Position numbers and translations under genes: made by a program. From contig DMDF01000166.1 of assembly GCA_003446605.1 (NCBI GenBank), positions 1 through 45,613 on the forward strand: a stretch of 45,613 nucleotides of DNA, in the 5' to 3' direction. This document shows positions 26,198 through 33,575 of this stretch, one piece after another; within the stretch, counting starts at the first letter, position 1; the number at the start of each line of letters is the position of its first letter. Source of the stretch: Anaerolineaceae bacterium. GTDB taxonomy: Bacteria > Chloroflexota > Anaerolineae > Anaerolineales > Anaerolineaceae. The notes beneath the pieces are model-generated. The model did not search any database and was not told the DNA's origin. It saw nothing but the letters and a program-made list of their open reading frames with translations.

Positions 26198-26288
26198 GAT
26201 GTGTGCACGGGATGTTGAATTAGAAATGTCCTATAAAAAGCACGAAGAATATTAACCAAGGTAACCAAAACTAAAAAAGGAGTGAGAA

Positions 26289-26945
26289 ATGGAAGAAACA
26301 AAAATTAATATGCCGTTATTAGGGGATGATTTTCCCCAGATGACAGTGCAAACAACCCATGGGAAAATGAATATCCCCGATGACTTCAAAGGAAAATGGT
26401 TTGTCCTCTTCAGCCATCCAGCAGACTTTACCCCCGTTTGTACAACCGAATTCGTAGCTTTTCAAAAACGATTTGATGAGTTTGAAAAGATGGATTGCCA
26501 GTTGATCGGAATGTCTGTGGATCAGGTCTATTCTCATATAAAATGGGTGGAGTGGATCAAAGAAAATTTAGATGTCGAAATAAAATTCCCTATTGTCGCA
26601 GCCAACGACACGATTGCCAATAAACTGGGCATGCTTCATCCGGGCAAAGGGACGAATACCGTCCGAGCGGTTTTCATCGTTGACCCGAAAGGAAAAGTGC
26701 GATTGATCATGTATTATCCCCAGGAAATCGGTCGCAACATGGATGAGATCGTAAGGGCAGTCAAAGTATTGCAGATCTCTGAAAAACAGGGTGCCGTTCC
26801 TGCAGGTTGGCCGAATAATGAGCTGATCAAAGATCGGATCATTGTCTCCCCCGCCTCGGACATGAAAATGGTCAAACAGCGCTTGGGTGACAAATCCTTG
26901 GAATGTTTTGACTGGTGGTTCTGTCATAAGCCCTATGAAGAATAG
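26289..26945 (+). CDS. Peroxiredoxin, Prx6-type with two C-terminal cysteines
   Basis: Cytosolic thiol peroxidase of 218 aa reducing hydrogen peroxide and organic peroxides. The peroxidatic Cys is C51 in HPADFTPVCTTEF. The C-terminal tail has C206 and C212 (ECFDWWFCHKPYEE), the same layout as the archaeal Aeropyrum enzyme (C50, C207, C213), which uses an intramolecular disulfide. Length and tail therefore fit the archaeal-type Prx6 subfamily, common in anaerobes. A strong AAAGGAG site precedes ATG 26289. It lies 91 bases after perR with no separate promoter that I can see, so co-transcription and PerR control are likely. A strong terminator follows. Confidence 0.93.
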   Translation: MEETKINMPLLGDDFPQMTVQTTHGKMNIPDDFKGKWFVLFSHPADFTPVCTTEFVAFQKRFDEFEKMDCQLIGMSVDQVYSHIKWVEWIKENLDVEIKFPIVAANDTIANKLGMLHPGKGTNTVRAVFIVDPKGKVRLIMYYPQEIGRNMDEIVRAVKVLQISEKQGAVPAGWPNNELIKDRIIVSPASDMKMVKQRLGDKSLECFDWWFCHKPYEE

Positions 26946-26977
26946 TCTTTTCTACAAAAAGTCTTGGTAAAAAACAC

Positions 26978-27010
26978 GAAGAGGGCGTTTCATGACGAAA
27001 CGCCCTCTTC
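26978..27010 (+). terminator. Strong hairpin terminator after the peroxiredoxin gene
   Basis: A perfect 14-bp stem (gaagagggcgtttc / gaaacgccctcttc) with a 5-base loop, followed by tgttt. It lies 33 bases beyond the stop codon. Confidence 0.85.
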
Positions 27011-27051
27011 TGTTTAGATCAATAGACTCATGTTTTTTGCAACATATCTAA

Positions 27052-27160
27052 GTCCATTGTGTCCGCACAGTACGCAATTAAGTGTCAAAACTGTCCATTA
27101 TTGCCACCCGATACTGCCGGTGTTCCATCAGCGTTGCACCCAATGGAAAGGTAACTCAAG
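27052..27160 (+). repeat. Dispersed intergenic repeat, copy A (left of AbiE)
   Basis: Contains the motif gtccattgtgtcc at 27052 and a decayed second copy (gtccattattgcc) 41 bases later. A tail follows with gcgttgcacccaatggaaag and gtaactcaag. The paired motif and spacing match copies C and D at 42.9 and 45.5 kb; the tail resembles those of B and C. Confidence 0.6.
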
Positions 27161-27211
27161 TGATCGTATAAAAGGTTCTAATCTAAATCCAGATAGTTCA
27201 GTGCATACCCA

Positions 27212-28000
27212 CTATTTAACCAGTTTCAGGTCAACCTGCTCCCAAAATTCTTGAAATTTTTCTACCCTCTTTTTCTGGTCTTGACTAATAAGAAATGGAG
27301 CGACGTCATCCGCAAGTTGTATAAAATTAAAATTTTTAATCCGTTCTAAGTATTCAGTTCTTAATTGTTCATCTGTTTCGGTACCCATCTTTAGTTTTAG
27401 AAAGCCATAATCCGGGTTTGTCATTGAAAACAAATAAGTTATATCGTAGAAGTCTTTCCCCTTTGGTCGTTTTCTGTTTATTGAAGTGAAGATCTTTTGA
27501 GAAAGCAAGATGCTCAGGGGAGCCACGCGAATTTCAGAGAAAACATCAAACTTGTTTATTATTCTTATATCTGGTTGATATTCATAACCTTGAGTTATCG
27601 TGTCTAATTTGATGATTAATTTTTCTTGTTGAATAGTAGATAGACCCTGTTCATATAAAAGCTCTGGGAATTTTATTCTGCAGTGGTATGCTCCTTTTTC
27701 AACTTTTGTTATCTCCACCTCGAATCCCTCGAGTTCCAATTGTCGTTGAACGCTTTGAGCTATCAAGTCAAATTCATCCCCGCTTAATCCGAAATTATCC
27801 AGATCAATATCCTCTGAAAATCGATGATTTCCATAGACGATACGTAGGGCGGTTCCACCTATAAAAGTAATCTTACTGGCTAATTTACTTTCAAAGAGCG
27901 CCTGCAATACTTTATATTGCAGATACTCACGAAATAAACTGCGTTCGAAAGCTTGCAGATGGTTAGGATATGCTTCTTTAATTTGCTGGATATCAAGCAT
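27212..28000 (-). CDS. abiEii: AbiEii/AbiGii-type nucleotidyltransferase toxin
   Basis: Protein of 262 aa from the ATG at 28000; the longer frame to 28084 overlaps the antitoxin and is rejected. The nucleotidyltransferase core has FIGGTALRIVYG (GGTALR at 48-53), then RFSEDIDL with the metal-binding Asp pair at 65 and 67, and the third Asp strand IIKLDTIT. The C-terminal half contains the family segment RPKGKDFYDITYLF. AbiEii-type toxins of type IV systems transfer nucleotides (for example to tRNA in MenT relatives) and arrest growth in phage-infected cells. The start overlaps the antitoxin stop by 8 bases, so the two are coupled. AT-rich. Confidence 0.9.
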   Translation of the reverse strand: MLDIQQIKEAYPNHLQAFERSLFREYLQYKVLQALFESKLASKITFIGGTALRIVYGNHRFSEDIDLDNFGLSGDEFDLIAQSVQRQLELEGFEVEITKVEKGAYHCRIKFPELLYEQGLSTIQQEKLIIKLDTITQGYEYQPDIRIINKFDVFSEIRVAPLSILLSQKIFTSINRKRPKGKDFYDITYLFSMTNPDYGFLKLKMGTETDEQLRTEYLERIKNFNFIQLADDVAPFLISQDQKKRVEKFQEFWEQVDLKLVK

Positions 28001-28610
28001 GAATATACTCCAATAATCGTTGGGCTCGCTGCGCCAGTGCCTTGTTATTAAATATCGCCAGATAACTATTGAACAGTTGATCATCCATCTGCCCTAATAA
28101 TTGGTCCTTATTCCAGCGTAAACTTTCAATGTCTTCTCTGGTAGCTACTTCTGTGTTCAAATACAGATAATCAAGGATAGCCTTTTCGATCAAAGCAATC
28201 TTATACTTAATATTCTTTCTTACTTCTATGACCTTATAACCAAACATCAGAGTTGGCTTTATACTTTGGTAACGCAATATTCCCCAGGCACTCTGAAATT
28301 GCTTGGTCTTTCTGGAGCTGATACTGGTTACACCTAACACAGATTCCGGAATGATTTGATACTTTTCTAAAGCTGATTCGAGACTGATATAGGAAGGCTC
28401 ATATATTCTATTAGCCATCATATATAAAAATCCTTCATCCACCGGCTGATCTGCCAAGTAATAGTAGCGCCCTGCAAAGTGCTTAATGAACTCCTTCGTT
28501 TGCCAATAACTTAATTGCTCCTTATAAAAATCAGGGGCAAACTTGCGGATATCATTGAGATTAAATGCCGGTAAATCCTTCACTTGGGATTCAAACTCTC
28601 TGATCTTCAT
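27993..28610 (-). CDS. abiEi: AbiEi-type winged-helix antitoxin
   Basis: Protein of 205 aa, transcribed first in the pair. The N-terminal segment with YWQTKEFIKHFAGRYYYLA fits the winged helix-turn-helix. EPSYISLESALEKYQIIPE and VTSISSRKTKQFQ are hallmarks of the AbiEi antitoxin family. The C-terminal half has the AbiEi C-terminal fold (KIALIEKAILDYLYL). In known AbiE systems this protein represses the operon and neutralises the toxin without a protein complex (type IV). A consensus promoter lies upstream at 28653-28681. The overlap with the toxin ensures coupled translation. Confidence 0.9.
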   Translation of the reverse strand: MKIREFESQVKDLPAFNLNDIRKFAPDFYKEQLSYWQTKEFIKHFAGRYYYLADQPVDEGFLYMMANRIYEPSYISLESALEKYQIIPESVLGVTSISSRKTKQFQSAWGILRYQSIKPTLMFGYKVIEVRKNIKYKIALIEKAILDYLYLNTEVATREDIESLRWNKDQLLGQMDDQLFNSYLAIFNNKALAQRAQRLLEYIHA

Positions 28611-28652
28611 TTTTATTTCCTAATATTAATAATTATATTAACTATCGGAAAT

Positions 28653-28681
28653 ATAATATACAGAATTGAACTATTTGTCAA
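28653..28681 (-). promoter_or_regulatory. Consensus promoter of the AbiE pair
   Basis: On the minus strand TTGACA (28681-28676) is followed by exactly 17 bases and TATTAT (28658-28653). AT-rich inverted sequences between it and the ATG (around 28622-28645) could be the AbiEi binding site. Confidence 0.75.
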
Positions 28682-29032
28682 GATAGTCTTTATATATATA
28701 GTTTTTGTGTTTACGGTTCTGAATTTTATCCTATCGATATCCTTTTTTGAGCCGAGGTTAATATTTTGCAATCTTAGCCACTTCCCACTTTGTCAAGTCA
28801 TCGGGGTTTGTGCCGCTTCGCTCACCATCTGGCAAAGTGTTTGCGGAGCATTTTTTACCTTTCTGTGAATTCACCCTTTTTCCCCTCATCCATCCCCTAT
28901 AGATCCCCCCAGTATTGTTAAACTGTCAACTTCTGTCCGGTTTTGTCACTTTGACCAAAAACATGACACACAAAGAATATCAACAATGACAAAAATGAGG
29001 GATTAGAGTGTTTCGTAAATTAAAAAGTTACA
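28682..29032. other. Intergenic region right of AbiE
   Basis: No gene recognised. A weak 7-bp inverted repeat (cactttg ... caaagtg) lies near 28787-28847. The stretch ends at the tRNA-Lys remnant. Confidence 0.4.
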
Positions 29033-29134
29033 TGACGCACCAAGGAATCGAACCCTGAACCTGCTGATTAAGAATCAGGTTTCATGCCTGTTTCACCCCA
29101 ATTGCATCCCGAATTGCACCAGAAAAGGCAACTT
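29033..29134 (+). repeat. tRNA-Lys(CTT) 3' remnant and intergenic repeat, copy B
   Basis: On the minus strand 29079-29033 reads as the 3' part of a tRNA-Lys. It has an anticodon loop ttcttaa (anticodon CTT), a TpsiC arm with ttcgatt and a 5-bp stem, and a 7-base acceptor half with discriminator A. The D arm and 5' acceptor strand are missing, so it cannot be functional. It is followed on the + strand by a tail (gtttcaccccaattgcatcc, then gaattgcaccag and aaaggcaact) that closely matches the tail of copy C at 43021-43074. Confidence 0.65.
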
Positions 29135-29231
29135 GCGTTAATTTCCTTCACGCCTTCAAAGAAAATATTTTTTTAAAGGATTGAGCTTAATAATCACTGG
29201 ATGATTTTGTTGCGTTACCTGTTTTTAAGGA

Positions 29232-29309
29232 AAACAATGAAAAAAGAATCCCCTTACAACAATAGAAAAGTTGGTCGATGCGCTTGAAGTATCGGCAGTG
29301 AACTTTTGA
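29232..29309 (+). pseudogene. XRE-family regulator, C-terminal remnant
   Basis: One frame reads NPLTTIEKLVDALEVSAVNF and then a stop at 29309. This is the end of the helix-turn-helix domain of XRE-type regulators. The upstream part of the gene is gone, so only about 25 codons remain. Confidence 0.6.
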
Positions 29310-29328
29310 AATCAATTTAGGCAATTAT

Positions 29329-29943
29329 ATGCTTGACCCACCTATTCAACAGAGATACTATAAAAGTATGGACAACATTAATGGCAATAAAAAGGAGTTG
29401 TCACCAGAACAACGTGAAGAACTGCTCAGAGCATTGAAAGCCCGTTTTGAGAAAAACATGAACCGCCATAAAGGTCTTGAGTGGACTAAAGTACAAGCAA
29501 AGCTGGAAGCTCATACTGAAAAACTGTGGTCGCTCAATGAAACGGAAAGAACTGGCGGTGAACCGGATGTTGTTGGGCATGATAAAAAGACGGGCGAATA
29601 CATTTTTTATGATTGTTCAGCGGAAAGTCCTGAAGGTCGCAGAAACCTTTGTTACGACCGTGAAGCGCTGGAGGCAAGAAAAGCAAATAAACCAGAAGAT
29701 AACGTTATTGATGTAGCAGTTGCCATAGGCATTGAGCTTTTAACGGAAGAACAATATCGAGAGTTACAGAAACTTGGAAATTTCGATAGAAAAACGTCGA
29801 GCTGGGTGAAAACACCTTCTGATATTAGAAAACTAGGCGGCGCCATCTTTTGTGATCGCCGCTACGGCAGGGTCTTCGTGTATCACAACGGTGCGGACTC
29901 ATACTATGGCGCTAGGGGGTTCCGCGGCGCGCTAAGGGTCTAA
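29329..29943 (+). CDS. DUF4256 family protein
   Basis: Protein of 204 aa, or 191 aa if the second in-frame Met at 29368 is the start; neither has a convincing ribosome site. The sequence KKELSPEQREELLRALKARF, the ERTGGEPDVVGHD loop, YIFYDCSAESPEGRRNLCYD and the C-terminal GAIFCDRRYGRVFVYHNGAD match DUF4256 from end to end. Length is complete for the family. The family is widespread, cytosolic and of unknown function. It stands between gene remnants in an accessory region, with an IS30 remnant directly downstream, which suggests recent acquisition. Confidence 0.85.
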   Translation: MLDPPIQQRYYKSMDNINGNKKELSPEQREELLRALKARFEKNMNRHKGLEWTKVQAKLEAHTEKLWSLNETERTGGEPDVVGHDKKTGEYIFYDCSAESPEGRRNLCYDREALEARKANKPEDNVIDVAVAIGIELLTEEQYRELQKLGNFDRKTSSWVKTPSDIRKLGGAIFCDRRYGRVFVYHNGADSYYGARGFRGALRV

Positions 29944-30053
29944 ATTTTGCACAGACAGCGAAGTGGGGTGTTCCTTGTTATGCGTTTCAGAAAAGTAGCA
30001 TAGTTATACTTATTGGATTAAAAGAATACTGCGCGCTTTTGGGTTTCAAACAT

Positions 30054-30319
30054 CAAGCCATTGTGACCCTGGTAGATCAGAAAAGCAGAGCACTGAGGAT
30101 AGCGGAAAAAGTTAGAGAAGCCACTGTTATCCAATGAGGTGTGCAAAACTTTGACATCAGATAATGGTAAAGAATTTGTTTATCACGAACTGGTGGCTGA
30201 AGCCCTGGGTGCAGATTGATACTGTAATGCATAAGTTAAAAAACAGACCGCGAAAACGTCTTGGTTACAAAACACCAAATGAGGCTTATCTATCAGATCC
30301 AATTGCACTTGCTAGTTGA
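30054..30319 (+). pseudogene. IS30-family transposase remnant
   Basis: Three short stretches in two frames match the IS30 transposase catalytic domain in order: QAIVTLVDQKSRALRIAEKV, then VCKTLTSDNGKEFVYHELVA, then MHKLKNRPRKRLGYKTPNEA. Stops and a deletion lie between them; the usual segment with the second half of the DDE core is missing. A gaattcggga end follows the last stop, as expected of an IS30-type right end. Confidence 0.8.
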
Positions 30320-30372
30320 ATTCGGGATATTATTGGTACACAGTGTGACAATTTTAATTGGGAGGTGGATAT

Positions 30373-30690
30373 ATGCCTGTACTTATTGTCGGTTTAATAT
30401 TAATAGGTTTATGCATTTTTTTTGCTGTGATTTACTTTAAAAAAACAGGAAAAGAAGTAAATCTTGAAAAAAGAGAACTCGACATAGTAATTTTTGTTTT
30501 GAGCTTAATTTCTTTAGTAATTTCCTTAAAGTTATTTTGGAATATGGGTGTGTATGCGGATGAATACGGTTCATCCCCTGACCTTGTATGTGGCGGATGG
30601 TTTTGGCTCTGTATGGATTGGATTAGGTTAGGTTTGCTTCTTGTTCTCTGCATAATTTCTGGATTCAAACTAATTAAGCGTTCAAAATAA
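30373..30690 (+). CDS. Small membrane protein, hypothetical
   Basis: Protein of 105 aa with three hydrophobic helices (about residues 3-22, 40-58 and 78-98) and a KKTGKEVNLEKRELD cytoplasmic loop. ATG 30373 is chosen because GGGAGGTGG lies just upstream; an earlier TTG at 30358 is part of that ribosome site region. The gene lies between two decayed insertion elements: the IS30 remnant ends 53 bases before it, and the truncated IS110 element starts right after its stop on the opposite strand. I recognise no family. It may be a passenger gene. Confidence 0.55.
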   Translation: MPVLIVGLILIGLCIFFAVIYFKKTGKEVNLEKRELDIVIFVLSLISLVISLKLFWNMGVYADEYGSSPDLVCGGWFWLCMDWIRLGLLLVLCIISGFKLIKRSK

Positions 30691-30704
30691 GCGTTTAGCT
30701 GTAC

Positions 30705-31396
30705 ATAGTGGAAAGTAGGTGCGCTGCCAACGCCCGGCATGCTCCTCAAGAGATTCACTATGTGATCTTGTTTCTCACTAAGGGAAATGCTTCTTTCAAT
30801 TGCTTGGATATGCTCTGTCAGGTGATCAATCATGGCAAGATGATCTGTAATAACCTGACTTGCTGCTGGACGTATGTCCTTTTCCATCATTTCGTGCAGA
30901 TATCCCCGTCCTGCTACACCAAACAGATCCGTTACTGGTGAGACCAGATTGTATGCAGCCAGTACAGCATGGATGCGATTCTTGGCTTTGCTGCGTTGAT
31001 TCACTATCCATTCTCTGTGTCTCAGTAACTGGCGCAGGTCACGGATCTCTTGAGGAGCAGCGTACGACTTTGGAATGTAGTTCATGTGTGCAAGGTGCGC
31101 CAAGGTAGAGGCGTCGATCTGATCCGTTTTTACCGCAGCGTTGGCTATTGCCCGCACCCTTTGGCATGTACCAGGTCTACTTGTTGGACATGCTCATTTA
31201 ACAGGTCATACATGAATGGCCAATTGCGCGTCGCTTCCAAGACCGCATAGGTTTCTTGGGGTACTTTTTCCTGAAGATACTCCCTGATTTCTTGGTTGGA
31301 TATGCGTTCCTTTTCTATCAAATCCCCTTTCGCATTCATCAGTACCATATAGGTGCGTTTGAGATGCAGGTCTATTCCAAGGTAGAATGGATACAT
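30705..31396 (-). mobile_element. Truncated, frameshifted IS110-family transposase
   Basis: The N-terminal DEDD transposase half begins at ATG 31396 after a good AAAGGAGG site (YLGIDLHLKRTYMVLMNAKG, VLEATRNWPFMYDLL). The frame breaks near 31150 (after LVHAKG) and continues in another frame (RAIANAAVKTDQIDASTLAHLA) through a coiled segment to RSMPGVG at about 30725. There the match ends abruptly, where the C-terminal Transposase_20 domain should continue; beyond it the frame only runs antisense to the small membrane-protein gene. The element is therefore inactive. Confidence 0.88.
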
Positions 31397-31469
31397 AAGC
31401 GGTCCTCCTTTGCTAACTTGCTTTTCTCTTACTTCAAGTTTAGCAATTCGGCAGGCACGCTTTCATAGT

Positions 31470-31493
31470 ATCACCTAAATCGGGATAGGTGAT
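31470..31493. other. Small inverted repeat upstream of the IS110 remnant
   Basis: An 8-bp perfect inverted repeat (atcaccta / taggtgat) with an 8-base spacer. It could be part of the IS110 left end, or a weak terminator-like hairpin for the sugar operon that ends at 31569 on the minus strand. Confidence 0.35.
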
Positions 31494-31568
31494 TCTCAAC
31501 ACAAGAATGATATTTCGATACTAGCAAATTTGGAACATTACCTCGTGCTTTTTTAGGAGCCTTCTTCC

Positions 31569-32972
31569 TTAAATATGGTTGTAGTTTTGCCAGCCCAGGT
31601 AATTGTTAAAAGCTTCGTCAAGTGCGTCGGCGACATTTCCCATGGTGATGGCAACATGATGTTCAAATCCATTTCGGCAGATAAAAGTTAGCAGCTTTTG
31701 AAGATTTCTTGTATGAACCACAGCGCGATTGCCAAAGGTATCTAATGGATCAGTGGTAATTTCTCCTTCTCCTGTATACGCACGGATGATCCCGTTTGGA
31801 TCGTCAGTGCTGACACGAGCATACGTCATTTTTCCGGAAGCGGCATGACCTGCCATTGCGCCATAAGTGTTTTCTTCACCAAGTGTAGTGCCTAAGATCG
31901 GTGCAGTTTTGATTTCGAGATTTGGGACGAATGATTTCGCCCAGTTTCCACAATGGAACAAGACGCACTTATCAGGATCATCCGCGTAATTATTATTCCA
32001 ATCAACCAGAGCGCTGGGGAAATGAGAAGCAAGTTGCAGCACATACATTGAAATCACCCCTGCGATATCTGTCTCACAGGCGGATGGCATTAGTTTGTCG
32101 CTCATCATACTCATTAGTGTACAGGCATTGATTCCATAGTTCTTTTGGATGGATGGCCAGCATTGGATTGCAGTCGCTTGGATTTCATTGGTTTGCATCC
32201 AATCTGAAATGACAACGCCAAGCTTTGCCATTCGCAGCATGGATGTAGAAGGAACGCTGTCATGTTTGGCGTATGCATTGAGTTCTTCTAACTTGGCTTT
32301 TACGCGTGGTGAATCATCACTCAGCCGCGCAACATCTCCAAAGATATCTGATAGATCTACTGTTATTACGGTTATACCTGAAGCTTGCAATAACTTCTCA
32401 CTGTAACGGACAGTGTTGAATGCGCCCGTGCGCGCTCCAATAGAGCCTAAGCGGGTGCTGCGTAATCCATTTACAACTTTGCAGACACTTACAAAATTCA
32501 TCAGATCTTCTTTGAACGACTCTGAGGATGGATGTATGGTATGCATTTTTGTAAGAGAGTAATGATAACCATACTGTCTTAGATTATTGCAGACTGAGAT
32601 CTTGCCGCAGAAAGCATCGCGGCGGCTTTCAACGTTGAATTTTTCTAAATCGTCGGGGTAGGCTTGCACCAGTATTGGCACATTCAATCCGGATAGCTTG
32701 ATCGTATCTGCGACTCCCTTTTCATCACCGAAATTGGGTAAGACAACGAGGATGCCCTCTATGCGTTCGCCATTGGCTTTGAAGAGGTCCGCGCAGGCTT
32801 TAGCATGGGTATAGGTTTCCACCGATCCCAGTTTGGTTTCATTCTCACCAAGCATAATCCCATCGATTTTTATTTCTTTGAATAAAGACAGGATATCCCG
32901 CCTTGCTTCTGTTACTAGATGATCGGGAAAAAAGTCCCGATTGCCAAAGATTACTCCCAAACATGTATTCAT
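31569..32972 (-). CDS. L-fucose/L-arabinose isomerase-like sugar isomerase
   Basis: Cytosolic aldose-ketose isomerase of 467 aa in the FucI/AraA superfamily. Motifs include TAIQCWPSIQKNYGINACTL near 267-286, SACETDIAG with E300 as a metal ligand and base candidate, and VLFHCGN with H340. The N-terminal part is the substrate-binding Rossmann-like domain. GAGGAGAG precedes ATG 32972. It is the last gene of a nine-gene minus-strand operon with a sugar ABC importer, RbsD, an FGGY kinase and a split transketolase. FucI-type enzymes act on L-fucose, D-arabinose, L-arabinose and some branched or sulfonated sugars, so the substrate is open. No fuculose aldolase is present. Confidence 0.85.
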   Translation of the reverse strand: MNTCLGVIFGNRDFFPDHLVTEARRDILSLFKEIKIDGIMLGENETKLGSVETYTHAKACADLFKANGERIEGILVVLPNFGDEKGVADTIKLSGLNVPILVQAYPDDLEKFNVESRRDAFCGKISVCNNLRQYGYHYSLTKMHTIHPSSESFKEDLMNFVSVCKVVNGLRSTRLGSIGARTGAFNTVRYSEKLLQASGITVITVDLSDIFGDVARLSDDSPRVKAKLEELNAYAKHDSVPSTSMLRMAKLGVVISDWMQTNEIQATAIQCWPSIQKNYGINACTLMSMMSDKLMPSACETDIAGVISMYVLQLASHFPSALVDWNNNYADDPDKCVLFHCGNWAKSFVPNLEIKTAPILGTTLGEENTYGAMAGHAASGKMTYARVSTDDPNGIIRAYTGEGEITTDPLDTFGNRAVVHTRNLQKLLTFICRNGFEHHVAITMGNVADALDEAFNNYLGWQNYNHI

Positions 32973-33027
32973 TGCTCTCTCCTCTACTTGATGATATTTC
33001 CTTAATTAATTAAAGTTTAATCCTTGC

Positions 33028-33432
33028 TTATAAATTGAATCCCCAAGCTCCAGCCACTAGAATGACATTGGCGAAGGGTGTAAATTCTGCGGTACGGATG
33101 ATGGCTTTGGTTGATCCCGTAAGTTTTTTGAATTCCGAGTGCGGCAGCGTTTCGATCTGCACATCCCCGAGTAATTTCTGTATCCCGGCATATATGTGCG
33201 GGCTCTTTACTAAGATATCTTCCGACACATAAGCCTTTTCAACATACATTTCACTCAATACTACTTCGAGGGTTTCCAAAAAACCGGGCACGCCCTTTTT
33301 CAGCGCCAGATCAATTCGCTTTGTTGTCTCAGGGACGGGTAATCCAGCATCGCTAACTGTCACCATATCAGAGTGCTCAAGATGGGCTATCACAGTAGAG
33401 ATGGGTGCGTTAATGATTCCAGTCTTTTTCAT
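33028..33432 (-). CDS. rbsD: RbsD/FucU-family sugar pyranase/mutarotase
   Basis: Small cytosolic enzyme of 134 aa that interconverts ring forms of a sugar (RbsD: beta-pyranose to beta-furanose ribose). The conserved HSDMVTVSDAGLPVP segment gives H20 and D28, matching the catalytic His and Asp of RbsD. The C-terminal TKAIIRTAEFTPFANVILVAG is the family's other signature. The very end (GAWGFNL) differs from the usual GVIF. It sits between the isomerase and the binding-protein gene, so it would supply the isomerase with the right sugar form. RbsD is more likely than FucU from the H20 context. Confidence 0.85.
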   Translation of the reverse strand: MKKTGIINAPISTVIAHLEHSDMVTVSDAGLPVPETTKRIDLALKKGVPGFLETLEVVLSEMYVEKAYVSEDILVKSPHIYAGIQKLLGDVQIETLPHSEFKKLTGSTKAIIRTAEFTPFANVILVAGAWGFNL

Positions 33433-33474
33433 TTATTTTTGCTTCTCTCTTTTATCAATGTATAATTTCTTTAC

Positions 33475-33541
33475 GATGGGGAAGATTCAGCATTTCCCCA
33501 TCGAGGGTTCGGAGGTGGCTGGCGTTTTTTACCAGCCACCT
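33475..33541 (-). promoter_or_regulatory. Two tandem hairpins downstream of the binding-protein gene
   Basis: Two perfect stems: gatggggaa / ttccccatc (9 bp, 33475-33502) and aggtggctgg / ccagccacct (10 bp, 33513-33541). On the minus strand they fall between the binding-protein stop and rbsD. Without a T-run they probably stabilise the 5' message or partly terminate it, giving more binding protein than enzyme. Confidence 0.6.
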
Positions 33542-33575
33542 TGGTCGTTATTACACTGAATAGGTTTACTCCTAA

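Noticed and set aside
28787..28847. Hairpin (cactttg / caaagtg) as a terminator or RNA gene
   Set aside because: The stem is only 7 bp with a long loop and no T-run, and it is not linked to a gene end.
29033..29120. Functional tRNA-Lys gene
   Set aside because: The 5' acceptor strand and D arm are missing within the required distance; only the 3' half is tRNA-like.
30432..31157. Separate transposase-like gene of 241 codons
   Set aside because: It is the shifted continuation of the IS110 transposase starting at 31396; its last ~75 codons only read through antisense of the small membrane-protein gene.
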